From positions 26,170 through 90,169 of the forward strand of contig JAHZHZ010000007.1 of NCBI GenBank assembly GCA_019419995.1: DNA of 64,000 nt, given 5' to 3'. Shown here piece by piece: positions 8,268 to 16,305 of the stretch (the stretch's first letter is position 1; every line of letters starts with the position of its first letter). This stretch comes from Clostridiales bacterium. GTDB taxonomy: Bacteria; Bacillota; Clostridia; Christensenellales; Aristaeellaceae. A model generated the notes under the pieces. The model did not search any database, was not told where the DNA came from, and was given only the letters and a program-made list of their open reading frames with translations. Made by a program: the position numbers and the translations under genes.

Positions 8268-9392
8268 TTATTTTTCAAATAGATCCAACAAATATCCATA
8301 GCCTTCAGCCTCCATTTGCTCGTAGGGAATAAAGCGCAGGGCAGCACTGTTGATGCAATAGCGTATGCCGCTGGGAGATTCGGGATCATTTCTAAATACA
8401 TGGCCCAAGTGGGAATCCCCCGCACGGCTGCGAACTTCTGTGCGGCGCATTCCATAGCTATTATCCGCCAGCTCAATGATAACCGGAGTTTCAATGGGCT
8501 TGGAAAATGCAGGCCAGCCACAACCGCTTTCAAACTTATCCGTAGAAGAGAACAGCGGCTCCCCAGTTACTACATCCACGTAGATCCCCTTTTCAAATTG
8601 ATTCCAAAATTCATTATCAAAAGGACGTTCCGTGTTATCTTCCTGGGTAACGCTGTACTGCTCCGCAGTCAGCTTATCGCGGATGGTCTCTGCAGCAGGT
8701 TTTTGATAATCGCCCGGATCAATCTTCAATCTGGAAAACAGTTCAATCTCTGCCCTGGGAATGTGGCAGTAACCACCGGGATTCTTTTCCAGATAGTCCT
8801 GATGGTATTCCTCCGCCGGATAGAAATTTTTGAGTGGACCAATTTCCACAAAAAATGTCTTGCTGCGTCCGCGTTCAATGGCCGCAATACGCTTCACCGT
8901 CTCCCCGGCCTCATCATTAGTATAGTAGATCCCCGTCTGATATTGGCTGCCACGGTCATTGCCCTGTTGGTCCTTTACCGTAGGATCAATGACATAGAAG
9001 TAGGCCATCAACAACGCATCCAGGCTGACCTGCTTTGGATCATATTCTACCCGAACCGTTTCCCGAAAGCCGGTATTTCCGGTACAGACCGCCTGATAGT
9101 TGGCATCGGACTCGCCGGTGCCATTGGCATAGCCGCTTTGGACATCGATCACGCCGGGAATGGACTGCATGAGTTGTTCCATCCCCCAAAAGCAACCGCC
9201 TGCCAGATAAATGATATTCTCGGTCATATCCATGTGCATACTCCCTTCATCGGCCCCAGCCGAAGTCTGTTTCGATTCTCCATTTGAATTTGTCACAACT
9301 TCCGCTTCAAACAGTTGCCTGCACGAAGAGGAACATCCACTTAAAAGCAGCGCCACAACCATCACAAGAACAAACAATCCCTGACGCACCAT
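8268..9392 (-). CDS. msrAB: Bifunctional methionine sulfoxide reductase MsrA/MsrB, lipoprotein
   Basis: Repairs both stereoisomers of oxidised methionine. 374 residues: a signal peptide with a clear lipobox (LLLSGC, lipidated Cys20), a linker, an MsrA domain with catalytic C67 in GGCFWG, and a C-terminal MsrB domain with FESGCGWPAF, GDSHLGHVF and the catalytic cysteine C346 in RYCINSAALRF. The CxxC zinc pairs seen in many MsrB domains are absent. The lipobox predicts anchoring outside the membrane, so it protects surface proteins. The ATG has GAGGAGG upstream. It lies downstream of a PerR-type regulator but is separated from it by a terminator, so joint control is only suggested. Confidence 0.95.
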   Translation of the reverse strand: MVRQGLFVLVMVVALLLSGCSSSCRQLFEAEVVTNSNGESKQTSAGADEGSMHMDMTENIIYLAGGCFWGMEQLMQSIPGVIDVQSGYANGTGESDANYQAVCTGNTGFRETVRVEYDPKQVSLDALLMAYFYVIDPTVKDQQGNDRGSQYQTGIYYTNDEAGETVKRIAAIERGRSKTFFVEIGPLKNFYPAEEYHQDYLEKNPGGYCHIPRAEIELFSRLKIDPGDYQKPAAETIRDKLTAEQYSVTQEDNTERPFDNEFWNQFEKGIYVDVVTGEPLFSSTDKFESGCGWPAFSKPIETPVIIELADNSYGMRRTEVRSRAGDSHLGHVFRNDPESPSGIRYCINSAALRFIPYEQMEAEGYGYLLDLFEK

Positions 9393-9455
9393 CGAAATCC
9401 TCCTCTCGTTAATTCAGGCCACTTTCATTCTTCCTATGTTCTTCGCTGGGATTGG

Positions 9456-9487
9456 AAAAACGCCAGACCCGAACCCCGGGTCTGGCG
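9456..9487 (-). terminator. Terminator of the QueD-like gene
   Basis: Perfect 11-bp stem (CGCCAGACCCG 9461-9471 with CGGGTCTGGCG 9477-9487); read on the minus strand it is followed by TTTTTCC. Confidence 0.88.
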
Positions 9488-9541
9488 CATATCAGAGAGA
9501 TTGATGTGTTTGTCTTCCGGGGAAACCATAGATACAGCAGG

Positions 9542-10108
9542 TTATCCCTTCTTATACCCGCATTTAAGGCAGACACCGTTTTCATTCAATGCAATGCCAC
9601 ACAGCGGGCAGCGATCGATTTGATTATGGGTTTCGAATTCCGCCGAAGCCGCATTGACACCGCTGGTAAAGGTAATTTTGGCAATGTTCAGCTTGTCCTT
9701 TAACAGATCGTAGACAATTTTGATCATTCCCTCCACCGTCATAGTTTCCTTAGTTACTACCAAACGGCACTCCGGATAGGCAGTTGCCAACTCAGTCTTG
9801 AAAGCCGGCCCCTTCATTTGATTCTGCGGAGCACCATTTCGAATCCCCTGATCCTCGTAGACCTTCAAAATTGCAGGCAACAAGGGATCATCCTCACGAA
9901 GAATCAATGCGTGGTCAAAGTTTTTGAGCACCTCCCACGCAGTTTTCTGAATTTCATTGCAGGGAAATACCATATTTACGCCAGAATTTACTGTATCTTC
10001 AACCTCGATGGTCAACACGCCAGTATGACCGTGCAGATATTGTGCCTCACCTTTAAAACCATAAAAACGATGGGCGTATTGGAGATCCAGGGTCGTAATG
10101 CTTCTCAT
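9542..10108 (-). CDS. 6-pyruvoyl-tetrahydropterin synthase/QueD-like protein with C-terminal zinc ribbon
   Basis: 188 residues. The body resembles the PTPS/QueD fold: the three zinc-binding histidines of the family are recognisable as H13 (YAHRF), H26 and H28 (LHGHT). The cysteine that normally lies between the first histidine and the LHGH motif in QueD and PTPS is missing (the stretch 14-25 has none), so canonical pterin chemistry is doubtful. The last 22 residues form an extra zinc-ribbon-like knuckle pair, C167-x2-C170 and C180-x2-C183. It follows the PerR-type regulator by 54 bases on the same strand with its own GGAGGATG site, so both are probably one transcript that ends at the terminator at 9456-9487. 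The function is unresolved. Confidence 0.75.
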   Translation of the reverse strand: MRSITTLDLQYAHRFYGFKGEAQYLHGHTGVLTIEVEDTVNSGVNMVFPCNEIQKTAWEVLKNFDHALILREDDPLLPAILKVYEDQGIRNGAPQNQMKGPAFKTELATAYPECRLVVTKETMTVEGMIKIVYDLLKDKLNIAKITFTSGVNAASAEFETHNQIDRCPLCGIALNENGVCLKCGYKKG

Positions 10109-10162
10109 ATTCTCATCCTCCTACAATCTATATTTACGGGTTTGCGCGCCCGTATGCGCCTA

Positions 10163-10576
10163 TTATCGGGAAGGGATTGGAGACTCATCCTGTGTGGCGG
10201 TCTGCTGGCAGTTGGGACAGATCCCTGTAAAAACCAAATTGTGACCGTTAATGGCAAATCCATGCGCATCTTTGACCAGGCGGATAAGATCCTCCATATA
10301 GTCCATTTCCACATCAAAAACGTGTCCACACTGCAAACACTTTGCATGATAGTGCCGATGTAGCCGATGATCAAAACAGTCCGGCCCGTCAGGCATCTCT
10401 AATTTCTGAATCTCACCATCCTCAGCCAACTGATTGAGATTCCGGTAAACCGTCGCCTTACTGATATGCGGATGCTCCCGTGCAATGGCCTCATAAATTT
10501 CTTCTGCATTGGCGTGGCACCCCAAATTATTTACGGTTTCAAGAACCAATGTCCGCTGAATCGTATTTCGCTTCAA
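10163..10576 (-). CDS. perR: Fur-family regulator, PerR type
   Basis: Metal-dependent repressor. 137 residues from a TTG start preceded by GAGGGA; a longer frame would start inside the operator and is unlikely. Winged helix with the recognition segment SKATVYRNLNQL (39-50). The structural zinc cysteines are C80/C83 and C120/C123. The sensing-site residues match Bacillus subtilis PerR in identity and exact spacing: H21, D69, H75, H77 and D88 stand for H37, D85, H91, H93 and D104; the aspartate at the last place is a PerR mark, where Fur proteins usually have glutamate. This points to peroxide sensing by histidine oxidation. A perfect 7-1-7 box over its own transcription start predicts autorepression. 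Confidence 0.85.
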   Translation of the reverse strand: MKRNTIQRTLVLETVNNLGCHANAEEIYEAIAREHPHISKATVYRNLNQLAEDGEIQKLEMPDGPDCFDHRLHRHYHAKCLQCGHVFDVEMDYMEDLIRLVKDAHGFAINGHNLVFTGICPNCQQTATQDESPIPSR

Positions 10577-10593
10577 TATCCGTCCCTCATTAT

Positions 10594-10608
10594 TGATAAT
10601 TATTATCA
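10594..10608. promoter_or_regulatory. Fur/Per box, perfect 7-1-7 inverted repeat
   Basis: TGATAATTATTATCA, a perfect 15-base palindrome equal to the classic Fur box TGATAATnATTATCA. It sits from just after the -10 to 17 bases before the start codon of the PerR-type gene, so bound repressor would cover the transcription start. Confidence 0.9.
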
Positions 10609-10614
10609 ATTAGA

Positions 10615-10643
10615 ATTATATATCATTAAATCTTAATTGTCAA
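10615..10643 (-). promoter_or_regulatory. Promoter of the PerR-type regulator
   Basis: On the minus strand: TTGACA (10643-10638), 17-base spacer, TATAAT (10620-10615). Both hexamers are perfect. The predicted start falls in the Fur-type box. Confidence 0.88.
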
Positions 10644-10780
10644 TAGTTTTTCTGAACAAAATACACACCACTGTTCTTCATACAGCGCGATGCCATGTTG
10701 TCCTCCCTGACACACATTCCGGAATCAATATAGCCGCATACTCCCCAATTATACCTAAGCTTTACCCCTATTTAGCTTAC

Positions 10781-10811
10781 AAAAAACCAGGAGAGTATAG
10801 AACTCTCCCGG
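10781..10811 (-). terminator. Terminator of the M18 aminopeptidase gene
   Basis: 9-bp stem (10787-10795 with 10803-10811, one G-T pair), 7-base loop; read on the minus strand it is followed by six T. Confidence 0.82.
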
Positions 10812-10852
10812 CAATTAAACTAGGCATATTCTCAGAGCTAAGGTTTTATCCA

Positions 10853-12160
10853 TTATCCAATGGTATAATCGCCATCCTGCACACAGTGCAGTTCCGTCTG
10901 GTAGAATGCAGTGAGCGCACGAACCATATATTCGGCATCCCGAGTACCCGCCGTTTCATAACTGGAATGCATGGCCAGCTGAGCAAGACCGATATCCACG
11001 GTGGGAACAGATACATGAGTACTGGAAATATTCCCCAAGGTAGAACCACCCACGATATCCGAGCGGTTAGCGTAATGCTGCACGGGCACACCTGCACGCC
11101 GGCAGATCTGTTCAAAGACAGCGTAGCTGACTGCATCTGTGGTATATTTTTGATTGGCGCTGAATTTGATCACCGGGCCCTCATTCATAAAGGGGCGGTT
11201 GATTGGGTCAGCCTTCTCAGGATGGTTGGGATGCAGTGCGTGAGCATTATCTGCCGAAACCATGAAGCTGGAAGCCAGGTACGCCCGAAGGGTCTCTCCA
11301 TCCGCACCCAGAGCTGCAGCCATCCGATACAATACATCCTCCAAAAAACTGGAATCTGCCCCCTGTCGGGTACCGCTGCCCACTTCTTCGTTGTCAAACA
11401 CACAATACAGGCGGACATGTTCTCCACCGGTTGATTCCGTAAAAGCACACAGCGAAGTATACGCACATTCCAGATCATCCAGTCTCGGTGAAGAAATGTA
11501 GCTGTCTTCTTCTCCCCAAATGCTGGGCGCCATACGGTTATATAGGAAAAGATCACTTCCCGCCACATCCTGAGGATCCACACCAGCGGCCTCGGCTACA
11601 CGTCGGGCAAAGCTGCCTTTCACGGAACTATCACCGTAAAGGGGCAGCATGTCCACCTGAGCATTAAAGCTGCACTTCTCGTTGACCCCCCGATCCATAT
11701 GAATAGCCAGATTGGGAATCAGCAGCATGTCCCGGTCGACTTGCACCAATTTGGTTTTCAATCCATCTTCCGTGCGCACCAGCAGACGTCCAGCCACAGA
11801 GAGGGGACGATCCAGCCAGGTACTTAGAATCAAGCCTCCGTAGCGCTCCGTATCAATCATTACATAATGTCCCTGACTATCCAGCTCGGCACAGGGCTTG
11901 ACGCGAAAGCAGGGAGAATCGCTGTGACTGGCCACCCCCATCACCGGTGCGAACCCGCATTCCGGAATGGCAAAGGCAATCACGCTGGACTGATTTCGGG
12001 TAACAAAATAGCCCTTTCCCGGTTCAAGCTTCCATTTTTGGCCCTCCTGCAGAGGAAGATAGCCCTCTTGCTTTAAAATTTCACTGATTTGTTCTACCGC
12101 ATGAAACGGACTTACCGACCGCTGCAAAAAGTTGCTGAGCCCTTTCAGAGTATATCGCAT
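10853..12160 (-). CDS. M18 family aminopeptidase
   Basis: Cytosolic dinuclear zinc aminopeptidase of the aspartyl-aminopeptidase family (435 residues, the normal length), which trims N-terminal residues, often acidic ones, from peptides. Metal-ligand and catalytic motifs are visible: GVASHSDSPCFRVKP near residue 90, DNEEVGSGTRQGADSS, VSADNAHALHPNHPEK and the C-terminal NRSDIVGGSTLGNISSTHVSV with a metal histidine. ATG with GGGAGGAA upstream. It stands alone between its terminator and the divergent gene at 12322. Confidence 0.93.
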   Translation of the reverse strand: MRYTLKGLSNFLQRSVSPFHAVEQISEILKQEGYLPLQEGQKWKLEPGKGYFVTRNQSSVIAFAIPECGFAPVMGVASHSDSPCFRVKPCAELDSQGHYVMIDTERYGGLILSTWLDRPLSVAGRLLVRTEDGLKTKLVQVDRDMLLIPNLAIHMDRGVNEKCSFNAQVDMLPLYGDSSVKGSFARRVAEAAGVDPQDVAGSDLFLYNRMAPSIWGEEDSYISSPRLDDLECAYTSLCAFTESTGGEHVRLYCVFDNEEVGSGTRQGADSSFLEDVLYRMAAALGADGETLRAYLASSFMVSADNAHALHPNHPEKADPINRPFMNEGPVIKFSANQKYTTDAVSYAVFEQICRRAGVPVQHYANRSDIVGGSTLGNISSTHVSVPTVDIGLAQLAMHSSYETAGTRDAEYMVRALTAFYQTELHCVQDGDYTIG

Positions 12161-12241
12161 GCTTCGTTCCTCCCATGTATTGCTGCATACATTATACCTT
12201 GCTCCGCACCGGGTTTCCTCAAGCCTGTGTTAAAAATTCCG

Positions 12242-12270
12242 TTGACAGAAATCCCACCTCTTTCTATAAT
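12242..12270 (+). promoter_or_regulatory. Promoter of the DUF4432-serine dehydratase run
   Basis: TTGACA (12242-12247), 17-base spacer, TATAAT (12265-12270), both perfect. Confidence 0.87.
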
Positions 12271-12321
12271 ATATATGGATATTTTTATGTTCCAATGGAC
12301 ACAATTATGGAGGAAATGCTT

Positions 12322-13377
12322 ATGAAGAAATCTCAGGAAGCCCAACTGCGGCAAAAGTGCAACAATCTGGATGCCTACTGTGGATTTAAAGACTATATCT
12401 TTAACGACGGCCCCAATCGGGGCCTGCGGGCCTTTGATCTGAAGAACGGCCGCAATATTGAAATGACGATGCTGGCCGATCGCGGTCTTGATATCCCCTG
12501 CCTGAGCTACAAGGGCGTCAACATTGGTCTGAACAACAAGGTAGGCATTCGCAGCCCCTATCTCTATCGTGAGGATGGCGCTTCAGGCTTCTTAAAGCAG
12601 TTCAATGGCGGACTGTTGACCACCTGCGGCATCACTTACTCCGGTGCAGCTGGACAGGATGGCGACAAGTCGCTGGGCCTGCATGGTCCCTTTAACAACC
12701 TGCCCGCAGAACAAGTGTGTGCAGAAATTGACTACGAAGGCGATGATCGGGTCATCCGCGTGTCCGGGCGCGTGCGCGAATGCGAAGTCTTTGCACAGGA
12801 CATGGTCATGAAGCGTCGCTTTACGCTGGAAACGGAACGGGATGTACTGCGCATCTGCGATACCGTAACCAATCAGGGCTATGAAAAGCAACCGGTGATG
12901 CTGATCTATCACATCAATTTCGGCTATCCCCTGCTGGATGCAGGCGCAAAGGCCTATTTCAGCGCACAGAAAGTAGAACCCCGCACTGAGTTCGCTGCGC
13001 AGGGCATGTCCAATTATTTTGAGATGGAAGAGCCTGGCTGCGGACGGGACGAGCAGTGTTACTACCACACCCAGCAGCCCGAAGAGGGCGAGGCCTTTGC
13101 CATGCTGCACAATGAGAAACTGGGCATGGCCGCCATCGTTCGCTTTGACCAAAAGCGTTTCCCCTTGATGTGTCAGTGGAAGTGCATGCGCGCTGGAGAA
13201 TATGCCCTGGGTCTGGAACCCACCACCAGCGGAGTAGTCAACCGCAGTGAAGCGCGTCAGTTGGGCAATCTGACTTATCTGGAGGCGGGCGAATCCAGGG
13301 AATATAACGTATCTATCGAACTGACGGACGATGCAGCCCTGATTGAGCACTACAAGTCCATCGCCCACAGGATGTGA
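12322..13377 (+). CDS. DUF4432 family, aldose-1-epimerase-like protein
   Basis: 351 residues in the galactose mutarotase-like beta-sandwich superfamily, DUF4432 branch: TMLADRGLDIPCLSYKGVNIGL near the N-terminus, GGLLTTCGITYSGAAG, LGLHGPFNNLPAEQV and MCQWKCMRAGEYALGLEPTT late in the protein are typical. Probably binds a sugar or sugar acid; the substrate is not known for this branch. An upstream in-frame ATG exists, but the ATG at 12322 has GGAGGA 7 bases before it and follows the promoter at 12242. First gene of a run of five co-oriented genes. Confidence 0.85.
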   Translation: MKKSQEAQLRQKCNNLDAYCGFKDYIFNDGPNRGLRAFDLKNGRNIEMTMLADRGLDIPCLSYKGVNIGLNNKVGIRSPYLYREDGASGFLKQFNGGLLTTCGITYSGAAGQDGDKSLGLHGPFNNLPAEQVCAEIDYEGDDRVIRVSGRVRECEVFAQDMVMKRRFTLETERDVLRICDTVTNQGYEKQPVMLIYHINFGYPLLDAGAKAYFSAQKVEPRTEFAAQGMSNYFEMEEPGCGRDEQCYYHTQQPEEGEAFAMLHNEKLGMAAIVRFDQKRFPLMCQWKCMRAGEYALGLEPTTSGVVNRSEARQLGNLTYLEAGESREYNVSIELTDDAALIEHYKSIAHRM

Positions 13378-13383
13378 TTGCAG

Positions 13384-13758
13384 ATGGCAGCTCCTTCCAT
13401 CCTTATATACAACCTGGACGCTCCTCACAAATTTCGTCTGTTAGCCATCTGTTCGCAATTGAAAATTGCCTGCCATAGCGTTCCCATATCGGACTACAAC
13501 CAACCTTTGGCCGCATTGGCCGGGGAGCGGCCACGTCTGAAAGAAGCGTACGCCGGTGAGGGGTTTCAAGATGAAATGCTGGTGATGGTGAATTTTACCG
13601 GGCATCTACTCCAATCTTTTTTAAATGGTTTGAAGCTCCATAAAATTCCGGGCATTGCCCTCAAGGCAGTCATGACGCCCACCAACGCAAATTGGGATTC
13701 CATTCAATTGCATGCGGAAATTCTCCGAGAACATGAGGCCATGCACGGAAAAAAATAA
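13384..13758 (+). CDS. DUF3783 domain protein
   Basis: A 124-residue soluble protein with the DUF3783 pattern: ILIYNLDAPHKFRLLAICSQLKI at the start and the GFQDEMLVMVNFTGHLLQSFLNGLK and PGIALKAVMTPTNANWDSIQLHAEIL segments. Function unknown; members are small Clostridia proteins that seem to act alone. It starts 6 bases after the previous stop; a TTG two codons earlier is possible. Ribosome site is weak, so translational coupling to the upstream gene is likely. Confidence 0.8.
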   Translation: MAAPSILIYNLDAPHKFRLLAICSQLKIACHSVPISDYNQPLAALAGERPRLKEAYAGEGFQDEMLVMVNFTGHLLQSFLNGLKLHKIPGIALKAVMTPTNANWDSIQLHAEILREHEAMHGKK

Positions 13759-13840
13759 TTTCTCGCGCCGTCCCTGGAATGATCTGGCGGACGGCGCATC
13801 CATGCGATGCCCCGAAGATGGGCGGGAACGGGAGGCATTG

Positions 13841-14308
13841 ATGCGGGAAACAACCCTGTGCTACATTCTTAAAGACGATCGATATCTGATGCTGCACCGG
13901 ATCAAAAAGGAACAGGACCCCAACCAGGGAAAATGGATCGGCATCGGAGGCGGCATAGAACCCGGAGAAACGGCCCAGCAATGCTTGCTTCGGGAAGTGA
14001 AGGAGGAAACCGGCCTTCAATTAATTCAGTGGAAAAAATGCGGCGTGGTGGATTTCATTTCGGATTGCTGGCCCGATGAACGCATGCACCTCTACACCTC
14101 GGACTCCTTTTCCGGGGAACTGACGGACTGCGACGAAGGCGTGCTGAAGTGGATCGAACGCAAGCGCATTCTCGATCTTCCCCTGTGGGAAGGAGATCGC
14201 ATTTTTCTGAAGCTGATTTTTCAAGATATCCCCGCTTTCCACCTGCGCCTGGAATATCGAGGCGATACGTTGGTTCGCGCTGTATTAAATGGAAAGGAAC
14301 TGGAATGA
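13841..14308 (+). CDS. NUDIX hydrolase, MutT/8-oxo-dGTPase-like
   Basis: 155 residues. The NUDIX box is complete: GGGIEPGETAQQCLLREVKEETGL holds the G-x5-E-x7-REUxEExGU residues that bind metal and pyrophosphate. The opening RETTLCYILKDDRYLMLHRIKKEQDPNQGKWIGIGGG is close to 8-oxo-dGTP diphosphatases of Clostridia, so sanitising oxidised nucleotides is the best guess. ATG at 13841 chosen for GGAGG 5 bases upstream; a longer frame starts inside the previous gene. Its stop overlaps the L-serine dehydratase start (ATGA). Confidence 0.87.
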   Translation: MRETTLCYILKDDRYLMLHRIKKEQDPNQGKWIGIGGGIEPGETAQQCLLREVKEETGLQLIQWKKCGVVDFISDCWPDERMHLYTSDSFSGELTDCDEGVLKWIERKRILDLPLWEGDRIFLKLIFQDIPAFHLRLEYRGDTLVRAVLNGKELE

Positions 14309-15510
14309 TGAAATCCATTCGTACTATTTACAAGATCGGCCGGGGCCCCTCCAGTTCTCACACCATGGGACCCGAACGCGCATGCCAGATTTTTCGCGCC
14401 GGGCACCCGGAGGCAGCGGCTTTTCGAGCTGTGCTCTATGGCTCCCTGGCCAAAACAGGCCGGGGACACGGCAGCGATCGGATCATTCAGGAAACTCTCG
14501 CACCCCTGCCCTGCAAAATTCTGTTTGACACTGAGACAACGCAACTCAGGCACCCCAACACTTTGGATCTGACCGCACTGGATTCATCCGGGAATGAATT
14601 GGAAACCCGTCGCTATTACTCCGTGGGTGGCGGAGATATTGAGGAGGAGGGGCAGCCAACCCGGACACCAGACAAAAACATCTACCCTCACGGTCATTTT
14701 GATGAAATTTCCGAATACTGTAAGGCGCACCAGATGCGTCTGAGCGATTACGTGGAAGCGTTTGAGGGCCCGCAAATCTGGGACTTTCTGTTGGAAATCT
14801 GGAAACAGATGTGCCAGAGTATCACGGAGGGACTTACCTGCCGGGGCACGCTGCCTGGAGGGCTCAATGTGGAGCGCAAAGCCCAATATCTTTACAACCA
14901 GCGCCACATTGACGAGCGACTCGAAACCCGGGAAAATCGCATCGTATGCGCCTATGCTTTTGCCGTCAGCGAGCAGAATGCTGGGGGTGGCACGATCGTC
15001 ACAGCACCCACCTGTGGAGCCTGCGGGGTGGTGCCGGCAGTGCTCAAATACATGCAGGAAGAAAAAAACCTGCCGGATCGTGCCGTATTGCGTGCCCTGG
15101 CGGTGGCTGGCCTGATTGGGAATCTGGTCAAGCACAACGCTTCTATTAGCGGTGCAGAGTGCGGCTGCCAGGCGGAAATCGGCACCGCCTGTTCCATGGC
15201 CTCCGCAGCCCTGGCAGAACTGTTTGAAATGGGCATTGATCAGGCGGAATATGCCGCAGAGGTAGCGCTGGAACACCACTTGGGACTCACCTGCGATCCC
15301 ATCGGCGGTTTGGTACAAATTCCCTGCATCGAACGCAACGCCGTGGCCGCCATGCGAGCCATCAATGCTGTGCGCATTTCCAATTTTCTCACCTCCACGC
15401 GCAAAATTTCCTTTGATCTGGTGGTAGAAACCATGTATGAAACAGGCCGCGATCTCAACCACATCTATCGGGAAACTGCTGAGGGAGGACTGGCTAAACT
15501 ATATAAATGA
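14305..15510 (+). CDS. sdaA: L-serine ammonia-lyase (serine dehydratase), iron-sulfur, single chain
   Basis: Converts L-serine to pyruvate and ammonia with an oxygen-labile [4Fe-4S] cluster. About 401 residues containing both the beta-like N-terminal domain (KIGRGPSSSHTMGPERA) and the alpha catalytic domain; cluster cysteines are seen in TAPTCGACGVVPA, SGAECGCQAEIG and LTCDPIGGLVQIPC. It is a fused one-chain form, unlike the two-gene sdaAA/sdaAB of Bacillus. The ATG overlaps the NUDIX stop; a second ATG follows directly. Supports an anaerobic, amino acid-fermenting host. Confidence 0.95.
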   Translation: MMKSIRTIYKIGRGPSSSHTMGPERACQIFRAGHPEAAAFRAVLYGSLAKTGRGHGSDRIIQETLAPLPCKILFDTETTQLRHPNTLDLTALDSSGNELETRRYYSVGGGDIEEEGQPTRTPDKNIYPHGHFDEISEYCKAHQMRLSDYVEAFEGPQIWDFLLEIWKQMCQSITEGLTCRGTLPGGLNVERKAQYLYNQRHIDERLETRENRIVCAYAFAVSEQNAGGGTIVTAPTCGACGVVPAVLKYMQEEKNLPDRAVLRALAVAGLIGNLVKHNASISGAECGCQAEIGTACSMASAALAELFEMGIDQAEYAAEVALEHHLGLTCDPIGGLVQIPCIERNAVAAMRAINAVRISNFLTSTRKISFDLVVETMYETGRDLNHIYRETAEGGLAKLYK

Positions 15511-15526
15511 CGGGAGATGAATACAG

Positions 15527-15769
15527 ATGAGATGCAGCTGCCACGAATGCGGCACCTACATGAACCAATCCGAGGGTCTGGAACTGGGCTGTGTCTGTCC
15601 TGAATGTGGATATCGCTGCAAAGCCTGTCTGGGCACGGACAGCGTGGTCAGCCGAAAAGATTTAAAGGCACTGGCCTCCAATCCCGATTTTTTGCAGGAT
15701 TTATGGGGGGATTCGGAAGTTTTCCCGACACATACGGAAGGTGATCCCCGGGACGAATATCTGGACTGA
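15527..15769 (+). CDS. Cys-rich small protein with zinc-knuckle pattern (80 aa)
   Basis: Not recognised. The first 35 residues hold eight cysteines (C3, C5, C8, C22, C24, C27, C31, C34) arranged like a double zinc knuckle; the rest is acidic (EGDPRDEYLD end). A GGGAGATG site precedes the ATG 16 bases after sdaA, so it is the last gene of the unit. It might bind zinc or an iron-sulfur cluster; a role next to an oxygen-sensitive iron-sulfur enzyme is only a context-based idea. Confidence 0.7.
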   Translation: MRCSCHECGTYMNQSEGLELGCVCPECGYRCKACLGTDSVVSRKDLKALASNPDFLQDLWGDSEVFPTHTEGDPRDEYLD

Positions 15770-15807
15770 ACTTGTGCCCAATCAAAAGCGATAGTCATAC
15801 AAAGCAA

Positions 15808-15844
15808 GGGAGCCGAGGCGTTATGCCTTCGACTCCCTGTTTTC
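15808..15844 (+). terminator. Terminator after the serine dehydratase run
   Basis: Imperfect 13-bp stem (15808-15819 with 15825-15837, one mismatch and one bulge) followed by GTTTTC. The convergent NUDIX gene ends inside the stem. Confidence 0.78.
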
Positions 15845-16279
15845 TCTGGGCCCTCTGGTTCTTTGTGAATAATACTTTTCCACATGGGCCAACGCGGCCC
15901 GCAGAATTTTTCGGTCCCGTTCATAAGTCAGCCTATTCAAAGCCTCCTCGATGGGATACCACTTTGCCTCGGCAATCTCCTCGGGCTGAGGCGTAATTTC
16001 CTTCTGATTTGTGACCGCCGCAAAGATCACTACCAGCTTCTGAATATCGGATCGTATATTATAGCGATTTTCCGCCCGGTAACGCCTGTCCACCTTCACC
16101 CGGATTCCAGTTTCCTCAAAAACCTCCCGCTCTGCGGTGTGGCTCTCCAATTCTCCGGCCTCCATATGCCCCTTGGGAAAGGATATATGCCTTCCCCTAG
16201 CATGGCGGATCAGCAGCACGTTCCAACCGTCGGCATCTCTTCGGAAAATCACTGCGCCGCAGGATTTTTCGTATTTCAT
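15821..16279 (-). CDS. NUDIX hydrolase, Ap4A-hydrolase-like
   Basis: 152 residues. NUDIX box GHMEAGELESHTAEREVFEETGI is complete. The opening EKSCGAVIFRRDADGWNVLLIRHARGRHISFPKGHME is typical of bis(5'-nucleosyl)-tetraphosphatases and related house-cleaning enzymes. It follows mrp by 26 bases on the minus strand, so the two are likely cotranscribed. Distinct from the plus-strand NUDIX at 13841. Confidence 0.87.
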   Translation of the reverse strand: MKYEKSCGAVIFRRDADGWNVLLIRHARGRHISFPKGHMEAGELESHTAEREVFEETGIRVKVDRRYRAENRYNIRSDIQKLVVIFAAVTNQKEITPQPEEIAEAKWYPIEEALNRLTYERDRKILRAALAHVEKYYSQRTRGPRENRESKA

Positions 16280-16305
16280 GCCAGCCTCCGTAGATGTTTC
16301 ACGCC

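Noticed and set aside
8316..9287. Open frame of 323 codons on the plus strand over msrAB
   Set aside because: Antisense to an intact msrAB with all catalytic motifs; no start signal.
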